DNA from: DAIUFH01 sp036844705
GTDB lineage: Bacteria > Bacillota > Clostridia > Tissierellales > Tissierellaceae
Direction: 5' to 3'
Assembly: GCA_036844705.1 (NCBI GenBank)
Contig: DAIUFH010000073.1
Coordinates: 1-10,500, forward strand
DNA: 10,500 nucleotides
Shown here: one piece after another, positions 1 to 4,994 of the stretch
How the letters are laid out: every line of letters starts with the position of its first letter
Numbering within the stretch: the stretch's first letter is position 1
Position numbers and translations under genes: made by a program
Notes under the pieces: model-generated
Database searches by the model: none
What the model saw: only the letters and a program-made list of their open reading frames with translations
Told to the model about the DNA's origin: nothing

Positions 1-1
1 T

Positions 2-529
2 TCTAAGGACAGTCCAAATGGAAAAATATTTACTTTGATTCATGAATATATTCATTTTTTGCTGCAAGAGGATGATATATTTATAGATGAATATCAAGTA
101 CACAAGAACAAAAATGAGAAAAAGATAAATAGAATAACAGCAGAATTTTTAGTCCCAGCATCTCATATCAATGAACTATGGAATAAGGATAAAGATGAAA
201 TAAAACAAATAGGGGTATTTAGTAGACTATTCCATGTTAGTAAAATAGCAGTGGCCATTAAACTTAATGATATGTCTATAGTTACACAGAATACAGTTGA
301 TATAATAAAACAAAAAAACGAGGTGGATTGGGAAGGTAGAGACACTGAATCCAATGGGGGAAACTTTTATAAAACCAGTAAATCCCGTTATAGTAATAGC
401 TTCGTAAAAAGTGTAATCCAGGGGGCAGAATCGGGTGAAATCAGTTATACCTATGCATTTAACTTATTTGATGGTTCTGCAAAAACCTATGATTACTTTA
501 AAGAGGAGATTATGGGTTATGGCGAATAA
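2..529 (+). CDS. ImmA/IrrE-type Zn-peptidase (COG2856), 5' end outside window
   Basis: The frame is open to the left edge, so this is the C-terminal part of a longer gene; the TTG at 35 lies inside the domain and is not a start. The first residues read SKDSPNGKIFTLIHEYIHFLL, which carries the HExxH zinc motif (HEYIH), followed by an EKKINRITAEFLVP stretch where COG2856 proteins have their conserved E.AN.FA..LL.P helix. The tail (FVKSVIQGAESGEISYTYAFNLF) matches the usual C-terminal helix of COG2856 proteins paired with PIN toxins. Known for the family: such proteins usually carry an N-terminal XRE helix-turn-helix and act as antitoxin or anti-repressor protease; that half is not visible here. 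The stop overlaps the start of the next gene by 11 bases, so the two are translationally coupled. The DNA of the C-terminal part recurs as relics at 6731-6937 and 9013-9058. Confidence 0.85.
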   Translation, partial: SKDSPNGKIFTLIHEYIHFLLQEDDIFIDEYQVHKNKNEKKINRITAEFLVPASHINELWNKDKDEIKQIGVFSRLFHVSKIAVAIKLNDMSIVTQNTVDIIKQKNEVDWEGRDTESNGGNFYKTSKSRYSNSFVKSVIQGAESGEISYTYAFNLFDGSAKTYDYFKEEIMGYGE

Positions 530-1010
530 ATACTTAATTGATGCTAATATATTCATTACAGCCCATAGACAATTCTATCCCTTTGATATAGCCCCAAGTT
601 TCTGGAATCAACTCGTAGATAAAGCATCGGGTAAAATAGAAATAATCGAAAAAGTTGACAAGGAGATAATGAAGGGTAAAGACATATTAACTGACTGGTA
701 TAAAAGTCAGAAATCTAATTTTAACATTTTAGTAATTCCTGACCAAGAAGTAATAACAGCTTATAGCAAAATAATAAATTTTATAACCAAAAATAAACAA
801 TACAAGCAATCAGCCAAGGATGAATTTGCTAGCATAGCAGACTCATGGTTATGTGCTTATGGTTTAGCCTATGAAGACACTATAGTAACCTTAGAGAAAT
901 TTGATTCTGATACTAAAAAGAGAATAAAAATTCCTAATGTATGTGAACAATTTGGAATTAAATATATTGACTTATTCCAATTTATGAGACAAGTGGGTAT
1001 TAGATTATAG
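519..1010 (+). CDS. DUF4411 / PIN-like toxin protein
   Basis: A protein of 163 aa. The start chosen is ATG 519, with GAGGAG at 503-508 ten bases upstream; the frame runs open further back but only through the previous gene. The N-terminus MANKYLIDANIFITAHRQFYPFDIAPSFW is typical of DUF4411, a PIN-like family: a short hydrophobic strand ending in the first acidic residue (D8), then N/T. A second acidic cluster (VDKEIMKGKD) and a third (DEFASIADSWLCAYG) occupy the places where PIN nucleases have their remaining metal ligands. PIN toxins are metal-dependent RNases, and DUF4411 genes are commonly found after an XRE-ImmA gene. That order and the overlap here support a TA-type pair with the upstream gene. 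RNase activity is inferred. At 6903-6929 a relic keeps only the gene's leader and stop, with nearly the whole coding region deleted. Confidence 0.82.
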   Translation: MANKYLIDANIFITAHRQFYPFDIAPSFWNQLVDKASGKIEIIEKVDKEIMKGKDILTDWYKSQKSNFNILVIPDQEVITAYSKIINFITKNKQYKQSAKDEFASIADSWLCAYGLAYEDTIVTLEKFDSDTKKRIKIPNVCEQFGIKYIDLFQFMRQVGIRL

Positions 1011-1061
1011 TGTACAAGCTATAACTAATCCCTTTATAAATAATATCCCAGTAGATTGTCT

Positions 1062-1157
1062 ATGATAAATATGAATGATTTGAACGGCAAAAATTTAATA
1101 GGGGATCATTTGCGTCAAGCGTGTCATAAAAGCAATCCAAAAATCAATATAAAATAG
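1062..1157 (+). pseudogene. Relic of small XRE regulator (internal deletion)
   Basis: ATG 1062 opens a 31-codon frame that reads MINMNDLNGKNLIGDHLRQA and stops at TAG 1155. The DNA closely matches the first 27-28 codons of the intact XRE gene at 9378. It then jumps to the last bases of that gene (AAAATAGCCATACAATGATTA), so about 170 bases including the whole recognition helix are gone. Five of the first 84 bases differ from the intact copy, and four of the changes alter the residue (I to M, R to H, R to C, S to N), as expected without selection. The Shine-Dalgarno GGAG of the intact copy is GTAG here, and the operator/promoter block upstream of the intact copy is absent. The relic sits about 50 bases after the DUF4411 stop. 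Confidence 0.8.
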
Positions 1158-1190
1158 CCATACAATGATTACTTTAATCATTGTATGGCT
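1156..1190 (-). terminator. Perfect 16-bp hairpin between convergent genes
   Basis: AGCCATACAATGATTA, loop CTT, then its exact reverse complement. On the minus strand the stem is followed by ATTTTATATTGATTTTT, a loose T-rich tail, so it can end the hepT-mntA transcript, whose stop lies 10 bases away. On the plus strand the tail is poor, but the stem could also slow transcripts from DUF4411. The left arm is the tail of the XRE relic; the intact copy at 9635-9652 has only this arm and no hairpin. Confidence 0.6.
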
Positions 1191-1199
1191 CATGGAGTT

Positions 1200-1646
1200 T
1201 TAATCCTCTCTCTCTGTCCTAGATCCAAAAGCTTCCTTAAATCTTATGTCCATATATTTATTCCTTGTATTCCTAAAATGCTCCATATCCATATATTCAG
1301 ACATTGTTCTTGCTTCAAAAAGTACTTTTTCTGTTAAATCTCTTACATATATTAATTTACCATATTTGATAACCTGAAATTTTAAAACTTCATCAGCTTC
1401 ATTTAATATTATTAAATCAATATCCTCTCTATCCAGTATACCTACCATTTCATTCAAAACACTTAGCCTTGTCATTAGAGATGTATCTCCATTAATTAAT
1501 ATGCCAATATCAAGGTCACTGTTTTCCGTATTGGTTCCCTTAGCATATGAACCAAAAACATAAATAAGTGAGATATTAAATTCCTCGATTAACTTTTTTA
1601 TATTAACATCTATGATAGACTTTACTTCCTGTAAATTTCTCTGCAT
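1200..1646 (-). CDS. mntA: MntA-type nucleotidyltransferase antitoxin
   Basis: A protein of 148 aa from ATG 1646. A GTG at 1655 in the same frame lies inside the Shine-Dalgarno sequence (AAAGGTG, six bases before the ATG), so ATG is preferred. It is a minimal nucleotidyltransferase (MNT) domain: GS at 32-33, ten residues, then D44-L-D46 (motif FGSYAKGTNTENSDLDI), and a third carboxylate at D77 (DIDLIIL). All three catalytic acids are present. Known for HEPN-MNT pairs: MntA neutralises HepT by transferring AMP groups to a tyrosine next to the HEPN active site. It follows hepT by 11 bases in the same operon and ends beside the 1156-1190 hairpin. The C-terminal tail after residue 110 (ARTMSEYMDMEHFRNTRNKYMDIRF) is common in this MNT group. 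Symbol by family, not by a search. Confidence 0.85.
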   Translation of the reverse strand: MQRNLQEVKSIIDVNIKKLIEEFNISLIYVFGSYAKGTNTENSDLDIGILINGDTSLMTRLSVLNEMVGILDREDIDLIILNEADEVLKFQVIKYGKLIYVRDLTEKVLFEARTMSEYMDMEHFRNTRNKYMDIRFKEAFGSRTERED

Positions 1647-1657
1647 TCTTATCACCT

Positions 1658-2095
1658 TTATTTAAAATAATCATCTAGATATTTTCTTATATAGTTAGAG
1701 AACTTGATGAAATCATCTAGATTGTTAGATAATATTTCTAAAATAACATCTTCATTAATCTTGATATAATCATGTACCAATATATTTCTAAAACCTACCA
1801 TGTTACTAAGTTCCTTTGCAAAGGTTTTAGGGATAATTCCAAGTGTTCCAATTAATTCTACAGTCTCTCTATAGGTATTAGGTTTCTTTACATCATTAAC
1901 TGAAATTACTATATTTGCAATATCTATAACTGATTCAATACATATCTGTATTCCTCTCTCGATTCCCCAGTAAACTATGATATCATTTTTTATATTATCT
2001 TTATTCATATTTAAGGATATTTGTTTTAAATACAGCAAATTACCTTCAAGCTCTCTTATCTTGCGTTGAATAATTTCTAATACATCTTTAGTCAT
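1658..2095 (-). CDS. hepT: HepT-type HEPN toxin (DUF86)
   Basis: A protein of 145 aa, the usual DUF86 length. It starts at ATG 2095 with GGGG seven bases upstream. It is predicted all-helical, with the HEPN RNase signature RNILVHDY: R103, four residues, H108, then D109-Y110. In HEPN RNases R and H form the active site, and the Y two residues after H is the one AMPylated by MntA, so this copy keeps everything needed both to be toxic and to be silenced. The conserved YWGIERGIQICIE helix (about 42-54) is also typical. It is first in a two-gene operon with mntA, separated by 11 bases. RNase activity is inferred from the motif. The operon sits between the XRE relic and the mutM relic and appears to use sequence from the mutM relic as its promoter. 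Confidence 0.87.
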   Translation of the reverse strand: MTKDVLEIIQRKIRELEGNLLYLKQISLNMNKDNIKNDIIVYWGIERGIQICIESVIDIANIVISVNDVKKPNTYRETVELIGTLGIIPKTFAKELSNMVGFRNILVHDYIKINEDVILEILSNNLDDFIKFSNYIRKYLDDYFK

Positions 2096-2156
2096 AGGTT
2101 TATCCCCTTTAATAATTCTATTTCACATCTTCAATATTGCGTTTCTCATATAATCT

Positions 2157-2183
2157 ATTATACCATATTTTGTTCATAGTCAA
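2157..2183 (-). promoter_or_regulatory. Probable hepT-mntA promoter within mutM relic tail
   Basis: On the minus strand TTGACT (2183-2178) and TATAAT (2162-2157) are separated by 15 bases, slightly short of the ideal 17. The -35 box overlaps the stop codon of the mutM relic. The same block follows the intact mutM (9661-9687), but there the -35 reads GTGACT; one base difference gives TTGACT here. Inferred from consensus only. Confidence 0.5.
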
Positions 2184-2274
2184 CCTTCTTGGCAATCGGG
2201 GCAATAGAAGCATTTACGTGAAGAAAGCTCACAGGTTTTCATTTCAGGAAGCTCTGGCGTAGTATTATTCTCCT
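2180..2274 (-). pseudogene. mutM/fpg relic keeping only both gene ends
   Basis: Bases 2180-2231 match the last codons of the intact mutM-like gene (zinc-finger end and stop, 9684-9735) with one difference. They are joined directly to 2232-2260, which match its first codons (METE/PELPEM region, about 10469-10496). Roughly 730 bases between are missing. The start codon is ACG instead of ATG. A GGAG Shine-Dalgarno remains at 2269-2274, so the relic includes the original leader. It cannot encode a glycosylase. Its outer edge abuts the truncated HEPN fragment at 2275. Confidence 0.82.
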
Positions 2275-2415
2275 TTATGTTAGAATAGTATTATTAAATC
2301 TTTGTATCAATCCATCTCTTAATAAATCATTTTCATTATTGAATAATAAAATACCATTTTTCAGTTGCTCAATAGCACTTACAAAATTATCAAATTTAGT
2401 TCGATGATTGCTCAT
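2275..2415 (-). pseudogene. Truncated HEPN partner (HI0074-like substrate-binding protein)
   Basis: ATG 2415 starts inside the MNT gene (20-base overlap) and gives 46 codons. The protein begins MSNHRTKFDNFVSAIEQLKN and reaches LLRDGLIQRF, then NNTILT and a stop. The LLRDGLIQRFE.TFELAWK helix is the hallmark of the HI0074-type nucleotidyltransferase substrate-binding family of about 130 aa. Here the homology ends exactly at LIQRF, where the leader of the mutM relic begins. So about two thirds of the protein, including the HEPN active-site region, is gone. The overlap with the MNT gene is the normal HI0073-HI0074 arrangement, which supports a once-complete pair. Confidence 0.78.
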
Positions 2416-2701
2416 ATAACATAACTCCTTCTTTTTCAATATTTTTTAATAGTTCTATGTCAGTATCTTTATCTATAAATACAACATCTATTTTAAAAAG
2501 TGTATTAAGCTCATCTATATCACTAATTAAAAATCCCTTATGATCAAATCCAGGAAATGTAAAAATTGCAAGGTCAACATCACTATTGGGTTTATTATCT
2601 CCTCTTGCACGAGAACCGAAAAGTACAATTTTATCAATTAAATATTTATCCCCTAGTTTTTTTAAATCGGAAACTAAGCTACCATTTAATGTATTGCTCA
2701 T
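2396..2701 (-). CDS. MNT nucleotidyltransferase (HI0073-like), partner broken
   Basis: A protein of 101 aa from ATG 2701, with GAGGAGA eight bases upstream. It has the MNT motif LFGSRARGDNKPNSDVDLAIF: G29-S30, ten residues, D41-V-D43, and a third acid at D72 (KIDVVFID). All catalytic acids are kept and the length is normal for the HI0073 family. Family members pair with a HEPN substrate-binding protein, and the MNT-HEPN couple is a TA or regulatory nucleotidyl-transfer module. Here the partner (2275-2415) is truncated, so this is an orphan: either a relic still open by chance, or an antitoxin kept after loss of its toxin. It differs clearly from the MntA at 1200-1646, so it is a separate acquisition and not a duplicate. 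Confidence 0.85.
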   Translation of the reverse strand: MSNTLNGSLVSDLKKLGDKYLIDKIVLFGSRARGDNKPNSDVDLAIFTFPGFDHKGFLISDIDELNTLFKIDVVFIDKDTDIELLKNIEKEGVMLYEQSSN

Positions 2702-2752
2702 TCATATTCTCTCCTCTCAGCTCATAGCTGGATATCCTATCTTTCTAAGCTT

Positions 2753-2781
2753 ATAGTATCAAAAGGTGTAAGGTATTGCAA
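2753..2781 (-). promoter_or_regulatory. Candidate promoter of the second MNT gene
   Basis: On the minus strand TTGCAA (2781-2776) and TACTAT (2758-2753) are 17 bases apart, about 50 bases before ATG 2701. The -35 box touches the edge of the internal mutM fragment. Consensus match is moderate. Confidence 0.4.
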
Positions 2782-2871
2782 TTAAATGTAATAGAAAATT
2801 TTTTCCCAATATCTAATCTAAAAATTAAATGCTTTGCCCGGCGATCTATTTTTACAATTTGTTTTCCTTGT
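2781..2871 (-). pseudogene. Internal fragment of mutM/fpg
   Basis: This stretch aligns with bases 10273-10362, the part of the intact mutM-like gene that encodes KQIVEIDRRAKHLIFRLNSQ and the following hydrophobic strand. Blocks such as TCTAAAAATTAAATGCTT and ACAATTTGTTTTCCTTG are identical, but there are more differences than in the relic at 2180-2274, including a run of changed bases around 2803-2812. It has no start, stop or surrounding mutM sequence. It may be a piece of the same broken copy as 2180-2274 (which lacks exactly this part) or of another one. Confidence 0.75.
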
Positions 2872-2874
2872 TCA

Positions 2875-3135
2875 TTATGCTTGTCTCACCACAGTCCATC
2901 TACGTTCTTTTATGTTAAGTTTATTCCTAGAAGTATGAACAACATATAACTCTCTTTTAGGATTAGCTTTATGGAATTCAACATATTTACGCAATGCTCT
3001 GTTATTATCATTGTCAAAATTATCTACTATTGTCAGTTCTTCAACAATTCTATTACCATCCTCAGTACGTGCATTAATAGCTTCAATTATTATCCATTCA
3101 TCAATGTACTTTTGTCTGATATCTTCCCATTTCAT
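2875..3135 (-). CDS. Uncharacterised 86-aa protein
   Basis: It starts at ATG 3135 with a strong AAGGAGG eight bases upstream, so it is a real gene. The sequence runs MKWEDIRQKYIDEWIIIEAI, then charged stretches and a conserved-looking end (RELYVVHTSRNKLNIKERRW). I recognise this as a type of small Clostridial protein of unknown role but cannot name a family. It has no signal peptide, membrane segment or cysteine motif. Small proteins of this kind can sit beside an aspartyl-protease-like gene, which is not present here. It ends four bases from the mutM fragment, so its C-terminus may have been trimmed, although RRW...R endings look complete. The promoter is probably the TATAAT at 3192-3197. 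Confidence 0.7.
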   Translation of the reverse strand: MKWEDIRQKYIDEWIIIEAINARTEDGNRIVEELTIVDNFDNDNNRALRKYVEFHKANPKRELYVVHTSRNKLNIKERRWTVVRQA

Positions 3136-3191
3136 AAAAGTTTCCTCCTTACAATGGTGGCTATTTATATTTCTATATATCAGTTATCTAT

Positions 3192-3221
3192 ATTATACAC
3201 AAAATAATCTTTAAACACTAA
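3192..3221 (-). promoter_or_regulatory. Weak candidate promoter for the 86-aa gene
   Basis: On the minus strand a perfect TATAAT (3197-3192) lies about 55 bases before ATG 3135. The best -35 is a poor TTAGTG (3221-3216) at 18 bases. A 12-bp palindrome CACCATATGGTG follows at 3228-3239 and could be an operator, but no known regulator is matched. Confidence 0.35.
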
Positions 3222-3310
3222 GATTCACACCATATGGTGCGATGTAGCTACCAAACCTGTCACTATGTTCAACTGGTTACTTCAAGTTATTATTAATCAG
3301 TACATATTCC

Positions 3311-3340
3311 TTGAAGTTGACTTCATTTTATTGATATAAT
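3311..3340 (+). promoter_or_regulatory. Candidate promoter of the GntR regulator
   Basis: TTGAAG (3311-3316) and TATAAT (3335-3340) are 18 bases apart and about 55 bases upstream of the start. The -35 box overlaps the inverted repeat TGAAGT-TG-ACTTCA (3312-3325), a possible operator. It does not resemble the TGTACGTACA sites in front of the membrane-protein operon. Confidence 0.5.
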
Positions 3341-3393
3341 ACTATTAAATTGAAACATAAACATTTCTCTTAGACATTAGGAAGGTGAAATAT

Positions 3394-4113
3394 TTGACTG
3401 ATAAAAATAGATTTTTATATATGCAATTATACAATGAGCTAAAAAACAATATTGATAATAAGTTATGGAAAAAGGGTATGAAACTTCCTACTGAACATGA
3501 ATTAGTCAATCAATATAATTTAAGCAGACATACGGTAAGAAGAGCCCTTGATAGATTAGAACAAGATGGTTATATAAATAGAATTGCAGGTAAAGGTACT
3601 TTTATTAATAGTAAATCTGAATATAAGCTGACATCTTTAGAAAGTTTTTCAGAACAGATGATAAATATGGGTATGATCCCATCTAGTAAGATAATAAATA
3701 CAACATTGGATTTTCCTAGTGATGCAGCAAGATATTATATGAATATAAAAAATAATGAAAAGGTCTTTAAAATAGAAAGACTTAGACTTGCAGATAGCTC
3801 CCCAATGTGCTTTGAAACAACATATATCTCCAGAGATTTGTGTCCAGACATAGATAGATTAATAAATGACAATACCTCTCTCTATAAATTATATGAAGAA
3901 CATTATAATTTAAATTTGAATTATGGCAATATATTTCTAGAAGCTGAAATCTGCCCAGATGAATATATTCACTACTTGAAAATTCCTAAAAATTCCGCAG
4001 TATTAAAAATGCAATGCGTAGTTTATGTGGACAATAAAGAACCTTTATATTTTGTTGAAAGCTATTATATTGGAGATAAATATGTATTTTTTGCGTCAAT
4101 GCCAAGAAAGTAA
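3394..4113 (+). CDS. GntR-family (HutC/UTRA) transcriptional regulator
   Basis: A protein of 239 aa from TTG 3394, six bases after AGGAAGGTG. The alternative GTG at 3385 is part of that Shine-Dalgarno sequence and is less likely. The N-terminal winged helix (about residues 6-70) includes LPTEHELVNQYNLSRHTVRRALDRLEQDGYI and the wing RIAGKGTFI, a textbook GntR fold. The rest (about 80-235) is a UTRA ligand-binding domain, including the SFSEQMINMGMIPSSKI and KIERLRLAD....C.ETTYI blocks. HutC/UTRA regulators usually repress neighbouring sugar or amino-sugar genes and are released by a phosphorylated sugar. It converges on the two-gene operon at 4155-6563, and the palindromes in front of that operon are its likely target. 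Its own mRNA ends at the hairpin after 4113. The effector is unknown. Confidence 0.93.
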   Translation: MTDKNRFLYMQLYNELKNNIDNKLWKKGMKLPTEHELVNQYNLSRHTVRRALDRLEQDGYINRIAGKGTFINSKSEYKLTSLESFSEQMINMGMIPSSKIINTTLDFPSDAARYYMNIKNNEKVFKIERLRLADSSPMCFETTYISRDLCPDIDRLINDNTSLYKLYEEHYNLNLNYGNIFLEAEICPDEYIHYLKIPKNSAVLKMQCVVYVDNKEPLYFVESYYIGDKYVFFASMPRK

Positions 4114-4156
4114 AGTGGAGATAATACTTGAATATTATCTCCACTCTTATCTTTTT
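4114..4156 (+). terminator. Intrinsic terminator between gntR and the operon
   Basis: Perfect 13-bp stem: AGTGGAGATAATA (4114-4126), loop CTTGAA, TATTATCTCCACT (4133-4145), followed by CTTATCTTTTT. The T tail fits the plus strand, so it ends the GntR transcript. The stem also lies just beyond the stop of the convergent gene and may act both ways. Confidence 0.88.
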
Positions 4157-4991
4157 AACTAATAAATTGTTTAACTGCATCTTGAGCCGCCTTTTTTACC
4201 ATATCATCAATAGCAGTTCCTATAACTAAGATATTTACACCTGTATTGGCAAAGGCAGTATAATTACTTATATTGATTCCACCTTCAGCTAATGTAGGCA
4301 CTTTTACTGACTCAATCAATGCCTGCAATCTTTCCTTAACTATGGGATGAATTTCGCCAGCAGCTGCCCCTTCATAGCTCATACCAGTCATTAATCCTAT
4401 CATATCTACTCCTATGCCTTCCATATCCTTAGCAACCTTGGCAACTTCTTCAGGTGTTCTTGCACCTATACCAAAGGTATGAAGATCATCAGGATGAGCT
4501 ATATAAGCGTCTACTAACAATCCATATTTATGAGCTTTTTTCACTAGTTCGCACAAATCTTCCAAACTTGATTTATGAGTATGCAGCCCATTTGCTCCAA
4601 CTGTTGATAATTCTATAAATACTTCATCCGGTATTTCAATTGGAACTAATTCATGAAAACCACCAGGAATACCTACAGTAATAAAAATATCATTACCCAC
4701 CACATTTCTAACGCCTCGAACTACATTTATCATATCAGACATAGGTACTTCATGACGAATTTGCTCAGCATCGTGCATATTTGTAACTCCTCTATATCCC
4801 CTAGCCAATGCAACTGCCGGATGATTTGGTTCTAATAATTTAACTCCGACATCAACTACTGCCTTAGCTAACCTTGCATCGTCACCTGTTATTCCAGTGC
4901 TTAATATTGTAGTACCGCCATCTGCTTTAATGGCATCTAGTACTTTTTTTAAAGACAATTCTCTTTTTTTATTCATTTCTGATGAAAACAT
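4155..4991 (-). CDS. TIM-barrel enzyme, probable sugar-phosphate aldolase/epimerase type
   Basis: A protein of 278 aa from ATG 4991, with GAGGG seven bases upstream. Alternating strands and helices fit a (beta/alpha)8 barrel: TTILSTGITG (27-36), KLLEPNHP (51-58), DIFITVGIPGG (101-111), ANGLHTHKSS (133-142), LLVDAYIAHPDDL (158-170), DMIGLMTGMSY (196-206), then VPTLAEGGIN (231-240) and ILVIGTAI (254-261). The last two are the phosphate-gripping loops seen in NanE, HisA and related barrels. I cannot assign the exact family or reaction; conserved E54, H57, H114, H137, H139, D161 and H166 are candidate active-site residues. It is translationally coupled to the upstream membrane protein (three bases between stop and start), so it likely acts on the imported substrate. 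KDPG-type aldolase and ManNAc-6-P epimerase are possible alternatives. Confidence 0.75.
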   Translation of the reverse strand: MFSSEMNKKRELSLKKVLDAIKADGGTTILSTGITGDDARLAKAVVDVGVKLLEPNHPAVALARGYRGVTNMHDAEQIRHEVPMSDMINVVRGVRNVVGNDIFITVGIPGGFHELVPIEIPDEVFIELSTVGANGLHTHKSSLEDLCELVKKAHKYGLLVDAYIAHPDDLHTFGIGARTPEEVAKVAKDMEGIGVDMIGLMTGMSYEGAAAGEIHPIVKERLQALIESVKVPTLAEGGINISNYTAFANTGVNILVIGTAIDDMVKKAAQDAVKQFIS

Positions 4992-4994
4992 ATA

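Noticed and set aside
435..518. Upstream extension of the DUF4411 gene to 435
   Set aside because: This part is only the other frame of the ImmA gene. ATG 519 has a good ribosome binding site and starts the family's usual N-terminus.
2971..3214. Two overlapping plus-strand frames opposite the 86-aa gene
   Set aside because: They are antisense to a gene with a perfect Shine-Dalgarno sequence and show low-complexity composition.
3228..3239. CACCATATGGTG palindrome as a defined operator
   Set aside because: A single 12-bp palindrome with no second copy and no matching regulator is too little to call.
4155..4991. Naming the TIM-barrel protein DgaF/KDGP aldolase or NanE
   Set aside because: The phosphate-binding loops are shared by many barrels, and the rest of the sequence does not match either family as I know it.
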